Program-made: the position numbers and the translations under genes | Source of the DNA: Clostridia bacterium DTU030 | GTDB taxonomy: Bacteria > Bacillota > DTU030 | Assembly: GCA_001513125.1 (NCBI GenBank) | Contig: LFSN01000084.1 | Coordinates: 1 to 33,599, forward strand | Direction of reading: 5' to 3' | Length of the DNA: 33,599 nt | Part shown: positions 23,389-33,592 of the stretch, piece after piece | How the letters are laid out: each line of letters starts with the position of its first letter | How positions within the stretch are numbered: the first letter of the stretch is position 1 | The notes under the pieces: model-generated | Told to the model about the DNA's origin: nothing | Databases searched by the model: none | The model's input: the letters and a program-made list of their open reading frames with translations, nothing else

Positions 23389-24816
23389 GTGCCAATGTAT
23401 ACTTCCCTGGTTCGACATTCTGGCAACAGGGAACTCTTTCTTTTCCTGGAGCTGGCAATCCTGTCCCAGAGCAGGGGTCATCCCCTCCATATCCACGTAG
23501 AGGGCCTGCGGGGTACGGGGAAAACGACCATCATCAGGGCGGCCCGGCAAATACTGCCTCCCATCAAGCGGATCAGGGGCTGCCTTTACAATTGCGATCC
23601 CGAAAGGCCCCACTGTCCGGAACACCGGCATCTTTCCCGGGAGGCCATCGCCAGCCTGGGAATTGAGGAAATCCCCATGCCCTTCCTTGAGATCTCGGCC
23701 TCGGCCAAGATTGGGACCGTGGTAGGTACCATTGATCTGGCCCGCATTACAAATCCCGCCAGGCCCGAAGCCGCCCTCCTGCCGGGCACCATCCCCCAGG
23801 CCCACCGGGGGATAGTCTTCGTCGATGAAATCAACCGCCTGGCCGATACCTCCCCGGAATTGGCCGATGTTTTGCTCGACGTTATGGGGACAAAACCGGG
23901 CCGGCTGCAGATTGAGGAAAGTGGCCTCCCCCGGGTTGAGCTGCCCGTTCAGGTTTCTGTCTGGGCAGCTTCCAACCCCGACGAAGATCCAGGCAGTCTG
24001 GAGGATATACGGCGCCAGCTTTCGGACCGCTTTGACTTCCTGGTGGCAATGGGCCGGCCGGCGGAACCCCAGGCGGTGGCGGCGGTCCTGGCCTGGGACA
24101 GGGGAAGGGAAGAGGATTATACTGCCCGGGACAGGAAGGTGCAGGAGGAACTGCAGCAAATGGCTGCCCTCCTTCCCCAGGTGGAGGTAGCTGAAGGGAT
24201 AAGAGAGCTGGTAGCTTCCCTGTATACAAAATTCAATCTGGAGAGCCTGCGGGCTGTGGAAGCCTTGCTCTACGGGGGTAAGGTATATATAGCCCGGGAG
24301 GGGAGAAGGTACCTGGGGGAGGTAAAGGAGCTTCTGCCGGTGGCTGCAGCTGCCCTGCGCCACCGGGTGGAACCGGGGCGGCTGGCGGAAATTCTCCAGC
24401 ATCTGAGGACTCTGTCGGAAGAGAGGGAAAGGCAGGTTGCGGCCACCCTGCCGGTACCGGGGGAGAGGACCCGGGAAGGGGCGGGGCTGATCAGGGGCAG
24501 TAAGGGGGCCAGGCCGGGTATCTGGCAGCAGGCCCGGGAGTTTCTCAGCAGACTGATGGAGAAGTTCTTTCCCCATCGGCTTGGCTGCAACCGAAAGGGG
24601 CGCCCCGGCAGGGGGGGCGGGAGTGGGGGAGGAAATCGGCCCGGAAGCCAGTCGGAGCAGGAAGAAGGAAATAGTATGAATAAACCCCAGATTTCTGATC
24701 CTAGCAATACCCCGATTCTGGCACCGCCCCGGCGGGCCCGGCCCCTCTTTGAGCTGGCTGCAGAAGATTTAATAATACCGGCTGCCGAGGGAGAGAAAAA
24801 TGCGACTGAAGGCTAG
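23389..24816 (+). CDS. Magnesium chelatase ChlI-like AAA+ ATPase
   Basis: A 475-residue AAA+ ATPase resembling the ChlI/BchI subunit. Walker A is GLRGTGKTT (39-47), Walker B is IVFVDEINRL (about 143-152), sensor 1 lies in VWAASNPDEDP, and the Arg finger region is RRQLSDRFDFLV. A Cys cluster (Cys65, Cys69, Cys76 in GCLYNCDPERPHC) resembles one in ChlI-type proteins and may bind metal. From about residue 385 the protein becomes low complexity, with a Gly/Arg stretch and an acidic/Pro tail, not part of the ATPase. Start is either GTG 23389 or ATG 23395. Its end overlaps the VWA gene by 17 bases. No porphyrin or cobalamin genes are near, so a chelatase role is not supported; a MoxR-like chaperone or assembly role is more likely. 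Confidence 0.82.
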   Translation: MPMYTSLVRHSGNRELFLFLELAILSQSRGHPLHIHVEGLRGTGKTTIIRAARQILPPIKRIRGCLYNCDPERPHCPEHRHLSREAIASLGIEEIPMPFLEISASAKIGTVVGTIDLARITNPARPEAALLPGTIPQAHRGIVFVDEINRLADTSPELADVLLDVMGTKPGRLQIEESGLPRVELPVQVSVWAASNPDEDPGSLEDIRRQLSDRFDFLVAMGRPAEPQAVAAVLAWDRGREEDYTARDRKVQEELQQMAALLPQVEVAEGIRELVASLYTKFNLESLRAVEALLYGGKVYIAREGRRYLGEVKELLPVAAAALRHRVEPGRLAEILQHLRTLSEERERQVAATLPVPGERTREGAGLIRGSKGARPGIWQQAREFLSRLMEKFFPHRLGCNRKGRPGRGGGSGGGNRPGSQSEQEEGNSMNKPQISDPSNTPILAPPRRARPLFELAAEDLIIPAAEGEKNATEG

Positions 24817-26524
24817 CGGACCAGAACAGCTGCAGGAATGGGGAAAACTAATTAAAGCTTTGCTGGAAAAAAGGGGGGCCGTCCCCATCGGTGAGACCAG
24901 TGTCTTAAGCCGCAGCCTCCATACCATAGAACCAAAACGGCCGGGGATAATCAATGTTCTCCTGGGAGCCGATGCCGGTCAAGTCTTTTACCAGCGCTCC
25001 CGGCCGGGGGAAATCCTGCACCTGGACATCTTTCACTCCCTCGGCCATGTGGATCACCGCCGGGTAGCAAAAAGAATAAAGGAGATGCTGGCAGATGAGG
25101 TCCTGAAGGCTTATGTCGCCGACTTTCCCCTTTTGGATTATACGGATCTGCAGACGGGGACGGGGGGAGGCCGCCTCTCCGGCTCCCTGACCTACGGGCA
25201 GAAGGAATCCCTGCGCAGGGCCCACACCAATCATGTCCATATTGCCACCATGATTCCCCCGGCCCTGTGGGGAAGCCTGGTTCCCCTTGTCAGTATTGTG
25301 GAAGAAGAAATAATGGGACAGGGTTACCAGCTTCGCAAGGTCGACGGCATCGCCTGCCAGCAGGGGCAGGATAAGCAGGCCGTCGATATGTCGGCCTATT
25401 CCTCCCACAGCGATTCCTTATTGAAGGGCAATGAGCAGGAGGGAAGGACGGGAGATTATTGCCCGGTGGACAGGGAAGAACAGCTGCAGGCAGCCCTGCA
25501 GCTTGCGGAAAAGGTTATGAACCCGAGGGAGCTGAAGGAAATCCTGGCACCCCTTAGTCGGGAACAGGGCCGTTCCCCGGCGGCTTATTCCGAAGACCAG
25601 CAGGGTCTTTTACACAGGCTCCAGGCGGAGGGCCTGGTGCGGGCAAAAAGGGGGCAGCTCTATCTGACGGAGAAGGGGCAGAGGCTGAAGGCCTTCCTTG
25701 AGAGTCATTTTGCCGAGCTGGAGTATCATTTTCGCAAGCTGCTGCGGAAAGTTCCCCTGGAAGTTGGTGCTGGAAGGGGCCGGGGGACCAGGGAGCAGGG
25801 GGGATGGGAGGGAGGCTATTGGAAAAGGGCCCATCCCTTAAAAGAGGGGGAAATCCTGGGGGAGTTGGCTGTGCCGGAAAGCCTGCTGGCAGCAAGCAAG
25901 CGCTGGCAGCTGGGGGCAGGGAGGGAAAGCCTGGCCCTGCAGCGGGAGGATCTCCACTGCCTGGAACCCAAAAAGAGCCAGACCCTGAACATTTGCCTCC
26001 TCATCGATGCCAGTGCCAGCATGGCCGGGGAGAGGATGCGGTCGGCCAAATACCTGGCCCAGCACCTGCTCCTGGCAACCCGGGACCGGGTTGCCGTCAT
26101 TGTTTTTCAGGAAAGGGAAGCCAGGCTGGTCGTGCCCTTCACCCGGAATGTGGCTCGGGTCCAGCAGGGGCTGCTGGAAATCAAACCATACGGCCTTACC
26201 CCCCTTTCCCTGGGCCTGCAGTATGCCCTCAGCTACATGGAAAGGGCAACAAAAAGGAGCCGCTCCCTGTTGTTTCTCATCACCGACGGCATTCCCACCG
26301 TTTCCAGAAACACCAGTGAACCGGCCCAGGATGCCCTGACGGTGGCCGCAGATATTGCCCGCCGCGGCCTTTATTTGGGCTGTATCGGCCTGGCACCCAA
26401 CAGGGTTTTTTTAGAGGAACTGGTCCAGCGGGGAAGGGGTACCCTCTACATCATCAACGAGCTTGAGGGGAAAACCCTGGCCCAAATAGTGCACCGGGAG
26501 CGGAGCCGGATCCAGCTTCACTAG
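24800..26524 (+). CDS. VWA-domain protein, partner of the ChlI-like ATPase
   Basis: A 574-residue protein with a C-terminal von Willebrand A domain (about residues 395-570) like that of the D subunit of magnesium chelatase. The metal-ion dependent adhesion site is complete: DASAS (about 402-406), Thr in PYGLTPLSLG and Asp in LITDGIP. The first 390 residues resemble no domain I can name, except a winged-helix-like segment near 270-300 (LLHRLQAEGLVRAKRGQLYL) followed by a helical stretch. The ATG lies inside the 3' end of the ATPase gene, so the two are translated together and very probably form a complex in which the ATPase remodels a VWA-bound target. Confidence 0.82.
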   Translation: MRLKASGPEQLQEWGKLIKALLEKRGAVPIGETSVLSRSLHTIEPKRPGIINVLLGADAGQVFYQRSRPGEILHLDIFHSLGHVDHRRVAKRIKEMLADEVLKAYVADFPLLDYTDLQTGTGGGRLSGSLTYGQKESLRRAHTNHVHIATMIPPALWGSLVPLVSIVEEEIMGQGYQLRKVDGIACQQGQDKQAVDMSAYSSHSDSLLKGNEQEGRTGDYCPVDREEQLQAALQLAEKVMNPRELKEILAPLSREQGRSPAAYSEDQQGLLHRLQAEGLVRAKRGQLYLTEKGQRLKAFLESHFAELEYHFRKLLRKVPLEVGAGRGRGTREQGGWEGGYWKRAHPLKEGEILGELAVPESLLAASKRWQLGAGRESLALQREDLHCLEPKKSQTLNICLLIDASASMAGERMRSAKYLAQHLLLATRDRVAVIVFQEREARLVVPFTRNVARVQQGLLEIKPYGLTPLSLGLQYALSYMERATKRSRSLLFLITDGIPTVSRNTSEPAQDALTVAADIARRGLYLGCIGLAPNRVFLEELVQRGRGTLYIINELEGKTLAQIVHRERSRIQLH

Positions 26525-26536
26525 CAGGAGTTTTGT

Positions 26537-26995
26537 ATGAATACGAAGAAATATCAAAGCTATTATGATCAATTTCCTTTTGTGGACAAGCTCCGGGCAG
26601 AAAGGAGGGAGAATGTTTTGACTAAACTGGTACTGGCCCTGGCTTGCGCCCTGCTGGTGGCCATTTTTGCCCTGCAGAATGCCGGTAAGGTTGTGGTGGC
26701 CTTTCTCCTCTGGCACTTCGAGGTTTCCCTGGCCCTGGTAATACTGGGTTCTACCCTCTTGGGGGCCGTCTTTGTTTTTCTTTTAGGACTGGTGCAGCAG
26801 ATAAGCCGGGGAAGAAAGATCAAGGAGTACCGCCTGCGGATCAAGGAACTGGAGGAGCAGCTTGCGGCTCTGTCGGAAAAGGAAGAATTACCGCTCCCGG
26901 TCCCTGAAGCCGGCCCCGGGGAGGGAGAGGAAGCTTTTCCCCAGGAACTGAATAAAGATACGCTAAATCAGCCAACAGAGGGTGCAGGCAGCTGA
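26537..26995 (+). CDS. LapA-family (DUF1049) membrane protein
   Basis: A 152-residue protein with two membrane helices (about residues 31-48 and 59-85 of the longer form), the LFALQN-like FALQNAGKVVVAFL motif of the LapA/DUF1049 family, then a predicted coiled coil (about 95-115) and a Pro/Glu-rich tail. LapA proteins are linked to lipopolysaccharide assembly in Gram-negatives; in Firmicutes the function is unknown. Start is uncertain: ATG 26537 has AGGAG six bases upstream, but TTG 26618 has a better AAAGGAGGG eight bases upstream and gives a 125-residue protein of usual family length. It lies immediately before recJ. Confidence 0.8.
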   Translation: MNTKKYQSYYDQFPFVDKLRAERRENVLTKLVLALACALLVAIFALQNAGKVVVAFLLWHFEVSLALVILGSTLLGAVFVFLLGLVQQISRGRKIKEYRLRIKELEEQLAALSEKEELPLPVPEAGPGEGEEAFPQELNKDTLNQPTEGAGS

Positions 26996-27078
26996 CTTTG
27001 TTGCTATTTGTAGGTACATATCTTATAATTGGGGAGAGGGTATTTGGCACGGGATAAGGAAACACTGGAGGAAGGAAT

Positions 27079-29703
27079 ATGGTTTCGGCGCGAAAACGGT
27101 GGCGCCTGGTTACTGGAGAAGGAGAACAGCGGGACTTACTGGCCAGGGAAGCAGGTATATCTCCCCTCGTTGCCCAGATTTTATTGAATCGGGGTATAAG
27201 CACGCCTCAGCAGGCACGGGAGTTTTTGGCCCCATCCCTCGAGAACACCCATGATCCCTATCTGCTTGCGGACATGGAAAGGGCCATAGAAGTCCTCAAT
27301 AGGGCCATCGAAGGTGGTGAACCCATTTTAGTCTTCGGCGATTATGATGCCGACGGAATTACCGGGACCGCCCTGATGGTTACTGTTTTACGGGAGTTGG
27401 GGGCCCGGGTCGGCTACTATATACCGGACCGCCTGCAGGAAGGTTACGGCCTGAATGAGCCTGCCCTCCACTGGGCTGCCAGCGAGGGCTATAAGCTGAT
27501 CTTTACCGTAGACTGCGGCATCACCGCCGTTGATGAGGTTAGAGCGGGAAGGGAATATGGCCTGGAGTTTATAATTACCGATCACCACCAGCCCCAGGAG
27601 GAGCTGCCCCCGGCGGCTGCAGTCCTCGATCCCAAAAGGGAGGATTGTCCCTATCCCTTTACAGAGCTGGCAGGGGTGGGAGTGGCCTTTAAGGTAGCCC
27701 AGGCCCTGGTAGAGGGCCGGGGCCTTGGCCGGGAATGGTGGCAGCGCTATCTGGACCTGGTGGTTTTGGGTACCGTTGCCGATGTTGTGCCCCTGCGGGG
27801 CGAAAACCGGATTCTTGTGAAGTTTGGTCTTGAAGCACTGCGGGATACAGAGCGCCCGGGTCTCCAGGCGCTGTTGAAGGTTACCGGACTGGCCGGGCAG
27901 GATTTGAGACCCGGCCAGATCGGTTTTATCCTGGGACCCCGTTTAAACGCCTGCGGCCGCCTCGGCCAGGCCAACAGGGGGGTTGAACTCCTCCTTACCG
28001 ACGAGCCGGAGCTGGGGGAGGAATTGGCCCGGCTTTTAGACCAGGAAAACCGCGACCGCCAGGCCATTGAGGGGGCTATCCTCACAGAGGCCCAGGCCAG
28101 GGTGGAAGAGGAGCTTGACCTGGAAGAGGAACGGGTTATTGTCCTCGGCTCCCCCGACTGGCATCCGGGTGTAATCGGGATCGTTGCCTCCCGCCTGGTC
28201 GAGCTGTATTATCGTCCTACTGTATTATTTAATCTCGCTGCCGGGGAAGGGAAGGGCTCGGCCCGGAGCATCCCGGGTTTTCATATCTTTAAAGCCCTGA
28301 CCTGCTGTAGGGAACTCTTAAAGGGTTTTGGCGGCCATGAGCAGGCTGCCGGCCTTTCCCTGGAGGAGACGAAACTCCCTGCCTTCCGGCAGCGCTTAAA
28401 TGAGCTGGCCTGGGACTGGCTGACTGAAGAACAGTTATTTCCGGTGCTGACCATCGATGCCGAGGTAAATATGGACCAGCTGGACCTGGCCCTCCTGGAC
28501 GACTTAGAAAAGATGGCCCCCTTTGGTGTGGGCAATCCGGAGCCGGTCTTTGCCTGCCGCGGCGCCCGCCTGCTTGGCTGCCGGGGGGTGGGGGAAGGGG
28601 GCAAACACCTGAAGCTTTTGGTCAGCCAGGGCGGGTATGAGCTGGATGGCATCGGCTTTCGGTTGGGTGAACTGGCAGCGGAACTGGGAGAGTTCCGGCA
28701 GGGGGTCGATCTGGCCTTCAGCCTGCAGCGCAACCGCTGGCAGGGAAGGACCTCCCTGCAGCTGTTAATTAAGGATCTCTCTACATCCTCCCTGGCACCG
28801 GGGAAGGCGGCCCGGCGGAACTGGCGGGTTGAAGATCACCGGGGGCAGGACCCCGGGGGTGTCCTCAAGGAGCTGCTGGGAGGAAGGGAGAAGGTCCTGG
28901 TCTGTGTCAATACAGCCCGGACGGCGGAGGATCTGGCTCGGCGGCTGCGGGAAGGACAGGAGGATGCCGGCGCCATTGCCGTCTGCCATGCAGGCCTCAG
29001 CGGCCGGGAAAGGGCATTTCTCCGGGAAGCCCTGGCTGCCGGCAGGGTGAAGGTTTTGGTGGTGACCTCCTTTTTTACTCCCGGGGCTCCCCTGACAGAT
29101 TTTTCCCGGGTAGTCTGGTATGATCTGAATTTTAATCCCCGGGAATTTTATCGTCTTTGTACGGCGGTGGGCTTTGAGGGGGCTACGGTCACCGTCCATT
29201 TACTTTACGGCGAGCAGGAAGGGGAAGAAAATAGGACCCTCCTGGCGGGACTGGTTCCCGACCGGCGGGTATTGGGCCTGACCTACCTCCTCCTTCAGCG
29301 GGCCCGCCGGGAAGGACGGGGGGGAATAGAAAAGGGGCGCCTCTTACGCCTTATCAATGAGCAGGGGAATCTGGCCGTGCAGCCCCATACCCTCACGGCG
29401 GCCCTGGAGGTTCTGGCCGAATTAAAGCTGGTCCGGCCCACGGGGCCCGACCGCTGGGGCTATGTGGAGAGGCAAGTGGACGGGAAACTGGATGTGGCTA
29501 ATTCTAAAATCCTTCGCCAAAGGATGCAGGAAAGGGATAGCTATTTAGCTTTCCAGGAATTTTTGCTCCGGGCACCTGCAGAGGAAATCCTTACCTACCT
29601 GCAGGGGGCCCATAAGCCTAGATTTTGCCGGGAGGAGGCAGCAAAGGATGGATTTGAAGGAATTGATCCGGGTTATACCCGATTTTCCCAAGCCGGGGAT
29701 TAG
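27079..29703 (+). CDS. recJ: Single-stranded-DNA-specific exonuclease RecJ with helicase-like C-terminal region
   Basis: RecJ degrades single-stranded DNA 5' to 3' in recombination and repair. The 874-residue product has the DHH phosphoesterase core: DYDADGITG (Asp88, Asp90, Asp92), [15 protein letters not shown] (168-172) and VADVVPL. The DHHA1 domain has [10 protein letters not shown], and the OB-fold region includes [11 protein letters not shown]. From about residue 580 a Firmicute-type extension follows; the stretch [14 protein letters not shown] and [16 protein letters not shown] looks like a degenerate SF2 helicase C-terminal half (motif V-like), without an obvious Walker A. The extension is much longer than in E. 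coli RecJ. The ATG follows AGGAAGG. The last 56 bases overlap apt in another frame. Confidence 0.94.
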   Translation: MVSARKRWRLVTGEGEQRDLLAREAGISPLVAQILLNRGISTPQQAREFLAPSLENTHDPYLLADMERAIEVLNRAIEGGEPILVFGDYDADGITGTALMVTVLRELGARVGYYIPDRLQEGYGLNEPALHWAASEGYKLIFTVDCGITAVDEVRAGREYGLEFIITDHHQPQEELPPAAAVLDPKREDCPYPFTELAGVGVAFKVAQALVEGRGLGREWWQRYLDLVVLGTVADVVPLRGENRILVKFGLEALRDTERPGLQALLKVTGLAGQDLRPGQIGFILGPRLNACGRLGQANRGVELLLTDEPELGEELARLLDQENRDRQAIEGAILTEAQARVEEELDLEEERVIVLGSPDWHPGVIGIVASRLVELYYRPTVLFNLAAGEGKGSARSIPGFHIFKALTCCRELLKGFGGHEQAAGLSLEETKLPAFRQRLNELAWDWLTEEQLFPVLTIDAEVNMDQLDLALLDDLEKMAPFGVGNPEPVFACRGARLLGCRGVGEGGKHLKLLVSQGGYELDGIGFRLGELAAELGEFRQGVDLAFSLQRNRWQGRTSLQLLIKDLSTSSLAPGKAARRNWRVEDHRGQDPGGVLKELLGGREKVLVCVNTARTAEDLARRLREGQEDAGAIAVCHAGLSGRERAFLREALAAGRVKVLVVTSFFTPGAPLTDFSRVVWYDLNFNPREFYRLCTAVGFEGATVTVHLLYGEQEGEENRTLLAGLVPDRRVLGLTYLLLQRARREGRGGIEKGRLLRLINEQGNLAVQPHTLTAALEVLAELKLVRPTGPDRWGYVERQVDGKLDVANSKILRQRMQERDSYLAFQEFLLRAPAEEILTYLQGAHKPRFCREEAAKDGFEGIDPGYTRFSQAGD

Positions 29704-30160
29704 TTTTAAGGATATCACTACCCTTTTAAAGGAAGGGCCTGCCTTTCAGCAGGCCATCAGCCAGCTGGCTGAGCTGTGCCGGGACAAAGATTTTGAACTG
29801 GTGGTAGGGCCCGAAGCCCGGGGGTTTATGATCGGTGCCCCCCTGGCCTATGCCCTGGGAGCAGGTTTTGTCCCGGTCCGGAAAAAGGGAAAACTGCCGG
29901 GCAAGACGGTTTCGGCCCAGTATGAGCTGGAGTATGGAACCGATTGGTTGGAGATCCATGCAGATGCCATCAAGCCCGGCCAGAGGGTGGTGGTCATCGA
30001 CGACCTTCTGGCAACGGGGGGCACCATCCTGGCGACCGTTGACTTGATCGAGCGTCTCCAGGGGGAAGTTGCCGGACTTGCCTTTTTAATTGAGCTTACC
30101 GGTTTGGGAGGAAGGGAGAACCTTAAAGATTACGAGGTCATATCATTGATCAAGTACTAA
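29648..30160 (+). CDS. apt: Adenine phosphoribosyltransferase
   Basis: Apt makes AMP from adenine and PRPP in purine salvage. The 170-residue product shows the type I PRTase elements [44 protein letters not shown] and the PRPP-binding [13 protein letters not shown] (about 115-127). It is full length. The ATG lies 56 bases inside the end of recJ, with GGGAGGAGG upstream. recJ-apt-rel is a common order in Firmicutes, linking recombination, nucleotide salvage and (p)ppGpp. Confidence 0.97.
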   Translation: MDLKELIRVIPDFPKPGISFKDITTLLKEGPAFQQAISQLAELCRDKDFELVVGPEARGFMIGAPLAYALGAGFVPVRKKGKLPGKTVSAQYELEYGTDWLEIHADAIKPGQRVVVIDDLLATGGTILATVDLIERLQGEVAGLAFLIELTGLGGRENLKDYEVISLIKY

Positions 30161-30220
30161 TTTGGGAGGGGGAAGAAGGGGGTTTTGGGGAAGGGAGTAG
30201 GCGCAGAAGGGGGGGGAACC

Positions 30221-32404
30221 ATGAACCTGGAGACCCTGCTTAATAAAATTGAATCTTATAATCCAACAGCTGATCTGGCCTTGATCCGCAAGGCATATTC
30301 CTTCGCTGAACGAGCCCATGCGGGCCAGTTCCGGGATTCTGGTGACCCCTATATTGAACATCCCCTGGGGATAGCCTTGATTTTGGCCGACTTGGAACTG
30401 GATGTAACCACCATTGCCGGGGGGCTCCTCCATGATGTGGTGGAAGATACCCAGGTCACCCTGGAAGATATAGAGGAACAGTTTGGTAAGGAGATCGCCA
30501 CCATCGTCGATGGGGTAACAAAGCTGAGCCGGATCGAGTACAAGTCCAAGGAGGAACAGCAGGCTGAGAACCTGCGCAAGATGTTCTTCGCCATGGCCGA
30601 AGACATCAGGGTGATTCTCATAAAGCTGGCTGACCGCCTCCACAATATGCGCACCCTTCGCTATTTGAGTGGGGACCGGCAGAGGGCCATTTCCCGGGAG
30701 ACCCTGGATATTTTTGCCCCCCTGGCCCATCGCCTGGGGATGTCCAGGATCAAGGCCGAACTGGAAGACATCGCCTTCCGGTACCTGGAACCGGACAAAT
30801 ACTATGAATTGGTGGACAAGGTGGCCAAAAAACGGGCCGAAAGGGAAGAATATATAAAATCTGTCATTGCCCACCTGAAGGAAAAGCTGGCAGAAGTGGG
30901 CATCGAAAGTGAAATCCAGGGCCGGGCCAAACACCTCTACAGTATTTACAAAAAAATGGTGGAACAGGGCAAGGACTTCAGCGAGATTTACGACCTGATG
31001 GCCATCAGGGTAATCGTCACTACTGTCAAGGACTGCTACGGTTCCCTGGGGATCATCCACACCATGTGGAAGCCCATCCCGGGCCGCTTTAAGGATTACA
31101 TTGCCATGCCCAAGATCAATATGTACCAGTCCCTCCATACCACGGTCATAGGACCGGGGGGTGACCCCCTGGAAATCCAGATCCGGACCTGGGAGATGCA
31201 CAGGACATCGGAATACGGGATTGCTGCCCACTGGCGCTATAAAGAAGGGGGTACCGATAAGGAATTTGATGAAAAGCTGTTCTGGCTCCGGCAGCTCTTG
31301 GAATGGCAGAGCGACCTGCGGGATGCCCGGGAATTTATGGAAACACTGAAGATCGACCTCTTTACCGATGAGGTCTTCGTCTTTACTCCCAAGGGTGATG
31401 TTATTGACCTGCCGGCAGGTTCGGTACCCATAGATTTTGCCTACCGGATCCACACCGACATCGGCAACAGCTGTATCGGCGCCAAGGTTAATGGCCGCAT
31501 TGTCCCCTTGGATTATCAATTAAAGAACGGCGATATTGTCCAGATACTGACCAGCAAGCAGGCCGGTGGTCCCAGCCGGGACTGGCTTAAAATTGTCAAG
31601 ACACCCCAGGCCAAGGCCAAGATCAGGCAGTGGTTTAAGAAGGAAAAGCGGGAAGAAAACATCGCCAAGGGCCGGGAGATGTTGGAGAAGGAAGCTAAAA
31701 GGCTGGGTTATGTTGTCCACTCCCTGGTGAACAACGATTACCTCCAGGAGCTAGCTAAAGCCCACAACTACAACACCGGTGAGGACCTATTGGCCGCCCT
31801 GGGTTACGGCGGGATTGCCCTCAATCCCGTCTTAAACAAATTGCAGGAGCTTTACCGAAGGGATCATCCCGAGGAAGAGGGAGATACTGATGTCCTGCCC
31901 GCCCGCCAGCCCCCGGCCAGGCGGCGGCGTTCGAGTAATGTGGGGGTGGGGGTAAAGGGTGTAGACAACCTCCTGGTCAGGCTTTCCCGCTGCTGCAACC
32001 CGGTTCCCGGCGACCCAATTATTGGCTATGTTACCCGGGGCCGGGGGGTGTCGGTACACCGGGCCAACTGTCCCAATGTAATGGGTATTGATGATCCGGA
32101 ACGGCTGATAGAGGTGGAGTGGGAGGATGAGCATGCCACCTCCTACCTGGTGGAGATTGCCGTGGAGGCAGTGGATAGGACCAGCCTGCTGCGGGACTTG
32201 ATGGAGACCCTGGGGGAGACCAGGATCCATGTTACGGCGGTAAATGCCCGGACCAATAAAAACGGTATTGCCAGCATTGACATGGTTCTGGAAATAAAGG
32301 ACCTGGAGCAGCTGAAGTTTATCATGCAAAAACTTGGCCGGGTCCGGGATGTGATCAGTGTCGACAGGGTAAATCCCCGGCGGCAGGGGTATTTATCCCA
32401 GTAG
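30221..32404 (+). CDS. rel: Bifunctional (p)ppGpp synthetase/hydrolase Rel
   Basis: A long RSH protein that makes and degrades (p)ppGpp. The 727-residue product has the HD hydrolase domain with YIEHP (His47), LLHDVVEDT (His71, Asp72) and [12 protein letters not shown]. The synthetase domain (about 235-350) includes [18 protein letters not shown] and [20 protein letters not shown]. The TGS domain (about 385-450) includes [12 protein letters not shown]. Then come a helical region, the conserved Cys/His segment [13 protein letters not shown] with HRANCPN, and an ACT domain at the C-terminus. Both active sites appear intact. ATG 30221 follows a G-rich GAAGGGGGGGG site; an upstream in-frame GTG-type start would add only a Gly/Lys-rich 12-residue stub. 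Confidence 0.97.
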   Translation: MNLETLLNKIESYNPTADLALIRKAYSFAERAHAGQFRDSGDPYIEHPLGIALILADLELDVTTIAGGLLHDVVEDTQVTLEDIEEQFGKEIATIVDGVTKLSRIEYKSKEEQQAENLRKMFFAMAEDIRVILIKLADRLHNMRTLRYLSGDRQRAISRETLDIFAPLAHRLGMSRIKAELEDIAFRYLEPDKYYELVDKVAKKRAEREEYIKSVIAHLKEKLAEVGIESEIQGRAKHLYSIYKKMVEQGKDFSEIYDLMAIRVIVTTVKDCYGSLGIIHTMWKPIPGRFKDYIAMPKINMYQSLHTTVIGPGGDPLEIQIRTWEMHRTSEYGIAAHWRYKEGGTDKEFDEKLFWLRQLLEWQSDLRDAREFMETLKIDLFTDEVFVFTPKGDVIDLPAGSVPIDFAYRIHTDIGNSCIGAKVNGRIVPLDYQLKNGDIVQILTSKQAGGPSRDWLKIVKTPQAKAKIRQWFKKEKREENIAKGREMLEKEAKRLGYVVHSLVNNDYLQELAKAHNYNTGEDLLAALGYGGIALNPVLNKLQELYRRDHPEEEGDTDVLPARQPPARRRRSSNVGVGVKGVDNLLVRLSRCCNPVPGDPIIGYVTRGRGVSVHRANCPNVMGIDDPERLIEVEWEDEHATSYLVEIAVEAVDRTSLLRDLMETLGETRIHVTAVNARTNKNGIASIDMVLEIKDLEQLKFIMQKLGRVRDVISVDRVNPRRQGYLSQ

Positions 32405-32417
32405 AGGAGGTTATAAA

Positions 32418-32867
32418 GTGCGGGCTGTGGTACAGCGGGTTACAAAGGGTCGGGTAAGGGTTGAGGGGGAGACGGTGGGGGAGATCGGCCCCGGTTTTGT
32501 CGTCCTTTTGGGCATAGGCAGGGAGGACACCAGGGCCGATGCCCAATACCTGGCCGAGAAGGTTGTAAATTTACGGGTATTTGAGGATGAAGAGGGGAAA
32601 ATGAACCTGTCCTTGCTGGATGTGGGGGGAGAAATCCTGGCCATTTCCCAATTTACCCTTTACGGTGATTGCCGCAAAGGGCGCCGCCCCAGCTTTACTG
32701 CTGCTGCTCCCCCGGAAGAGGCCAGGGCCTTGTATGAAGGATTTGTCCAGGAGGTTGCCGGTTATGGGCTTCGGGTGGCAACGGGGCAGTTTCAAGCCCA
32801 CATGCTGGTGGAGATCCACAATGACGGACCGGTTACCCTCCTTTTGGACAGTAAGAAGGAATTTTAA
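32418..32867 (+). CDS. dtd: D-aminoacyl-tRNA deacylase
   Basis: Dtd removes D-amino acids and glycine mischarged on tRNA. The 149-residue product begins with [12 protein letters not shown] after a GTG start and has the two family motifs, SQFTLYGD (about 78-85) and the Gly-cisPro motif in NDGPVTLLL (about 135-143). Length matches the family. AGGAGG lies upstream of the GTG. It sits 13 bases after rel and before an MBL-fold hydrolase, an order conserved in Firmicutes. Confidence 0.97.
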   Translation: MRAVVQRVTKGRVRVEGETVGEIGPGFVVLLGIGREDTRADAQYLAEKVVNLRVFEDEEGKMNLSLLDVGGEILAISQFTLYGDCRKGRRPSFTAAAPPEEARALYEGFVQEVAGYGLRVATGQFQAHMLVEIHNDGPVTLLLDSKKEF

Positions 32868-32879
32868 GGAGGGTTTGGC

Positions 32880-33503
32880 TTGGAAATAAAGGTATATGTC
32901 CTGGGTGAACTGGCTACCAACTGCTATCTGGTCATCTGCCGGGACAGCAAAGAAGCCATAGTTATCGATCCGGGAGGTGACCCGGCCCCGGTTCTCGACG
33001 AGCTGGAGCGGGAAGGATTGAAGCTACGCTACATAATCAATACCCATGGTCATATGGATCATATCGAGGGGAACCAATCCCTGCAGGAAGCCACCGGGGC
33101 CCCAATTTTAATCCACAAGGAAGATGCCGGTATGCTGACCTCACCGGCCCAAAACCTGTCCCTTTTCGTCGGTCCTGAATTGGTCAGCCCCCCGCCGGGG
33201 CGCCTGCTGGCCGACGGGGATGAAATCTCCTGGGGGAAACAGTCTCTCCGGGTACTCCACACCCCCGGGCACACCCCTGGCAGTATCAGCCTGGCCGGTG
33301 GGGGAGTAGTCTTCAGCGGCGACACCCTCTTTGCCCGTTCCGTGGGCCGGACGGATTTTCCCGGCGGTTCCATGGGCAAACTGCTGGTGGGCATCCGGGA
33401 AAAACTCCTGGCTTTGCCTCCGGAGACCCGGGTTTTGCCCGGCCACGGGCCGGAAACTACTATTGGCGTAGAAAAGAATAACAACCCCTTTTTGCGGCAG
33501 TAG
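32880..33503 (+). CDS. Metallo-beta-lactamase fold hydrolase (glyoxalase II-like)
   Basis: A 207-residue protein with the dinuclear metal site of the MBL fold: THGHMDH (His56, His58, Asp60, His61), VLHTPGHTPGS, FSGDTLF and VLPGHGPET. This subfamily is often annotated as hydroxyacylglutathione hydrolase-like and is widely linked to rel and dtd, but clostridia generally lack glutathione, so the natural thioester or other substrate is unknown. The start is TTG with AAGGAGGG six bases upstream, 12 bases after dtd. It is complete at the C-terminus. Confidence 0.92.
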   Translation: MEIKVYVLGELATNCYLVICRDSKEAIVIDPGGDPAPVLDELEREGLKLRYIINTHGHMDHIEGNQSLQEATGAPILIHKEDAGMLTSPAQNLSLFVGPELVSPPPGRLLADGDEISWGKQSLRVLHTPGHTPGSISLAGGGVVFSGDTLFARSVGRTDFPGGSMGKLLVGIREKLLALPPETRVLPGHGPETTIGVEKNNNPFLRQ

Positions 33504-33518
33504 TTTTTCCATCCGGAG

Positions 33519-33592
33519 GGATAGTTCTCCTGGCAGAGGGAATAGGGCTGTGGGGGGGCAACCTGGAAAAATAACAGGAGAACTGTTCCCTG
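33519..33592. repeat. Inverted repeat at the right edge (REP-like)
   Basis: AGTTCTCCTG (33523-33532) and CAGGAGAACT (33575-33584) are perfect 10-base inverted arms around 42 bases; GGGA and TCCC outside extend the pairing imperfectly. GAACTGTTCCC resembles the GGGACAGTTCCC palindrome near the left end. No coding sequence is seen after the MBL-fold gene; the structure may be a terminator-like element or a REP-type repeat. Confidence 0.5.

Noticed and set aside
23386-24576. Long minus-strand open frame opposite the ChlI-like ATPase
   Set aside because: Proline-rich, no family features, antisense to a gene with intact AAA+ motifs.
30143-31519. Long minus-strand open frame opposite rel
   Set aside because: Mirrors the rel coding sequence, which has complete HD, synthetase and TGS motifs; no support for a second gene.
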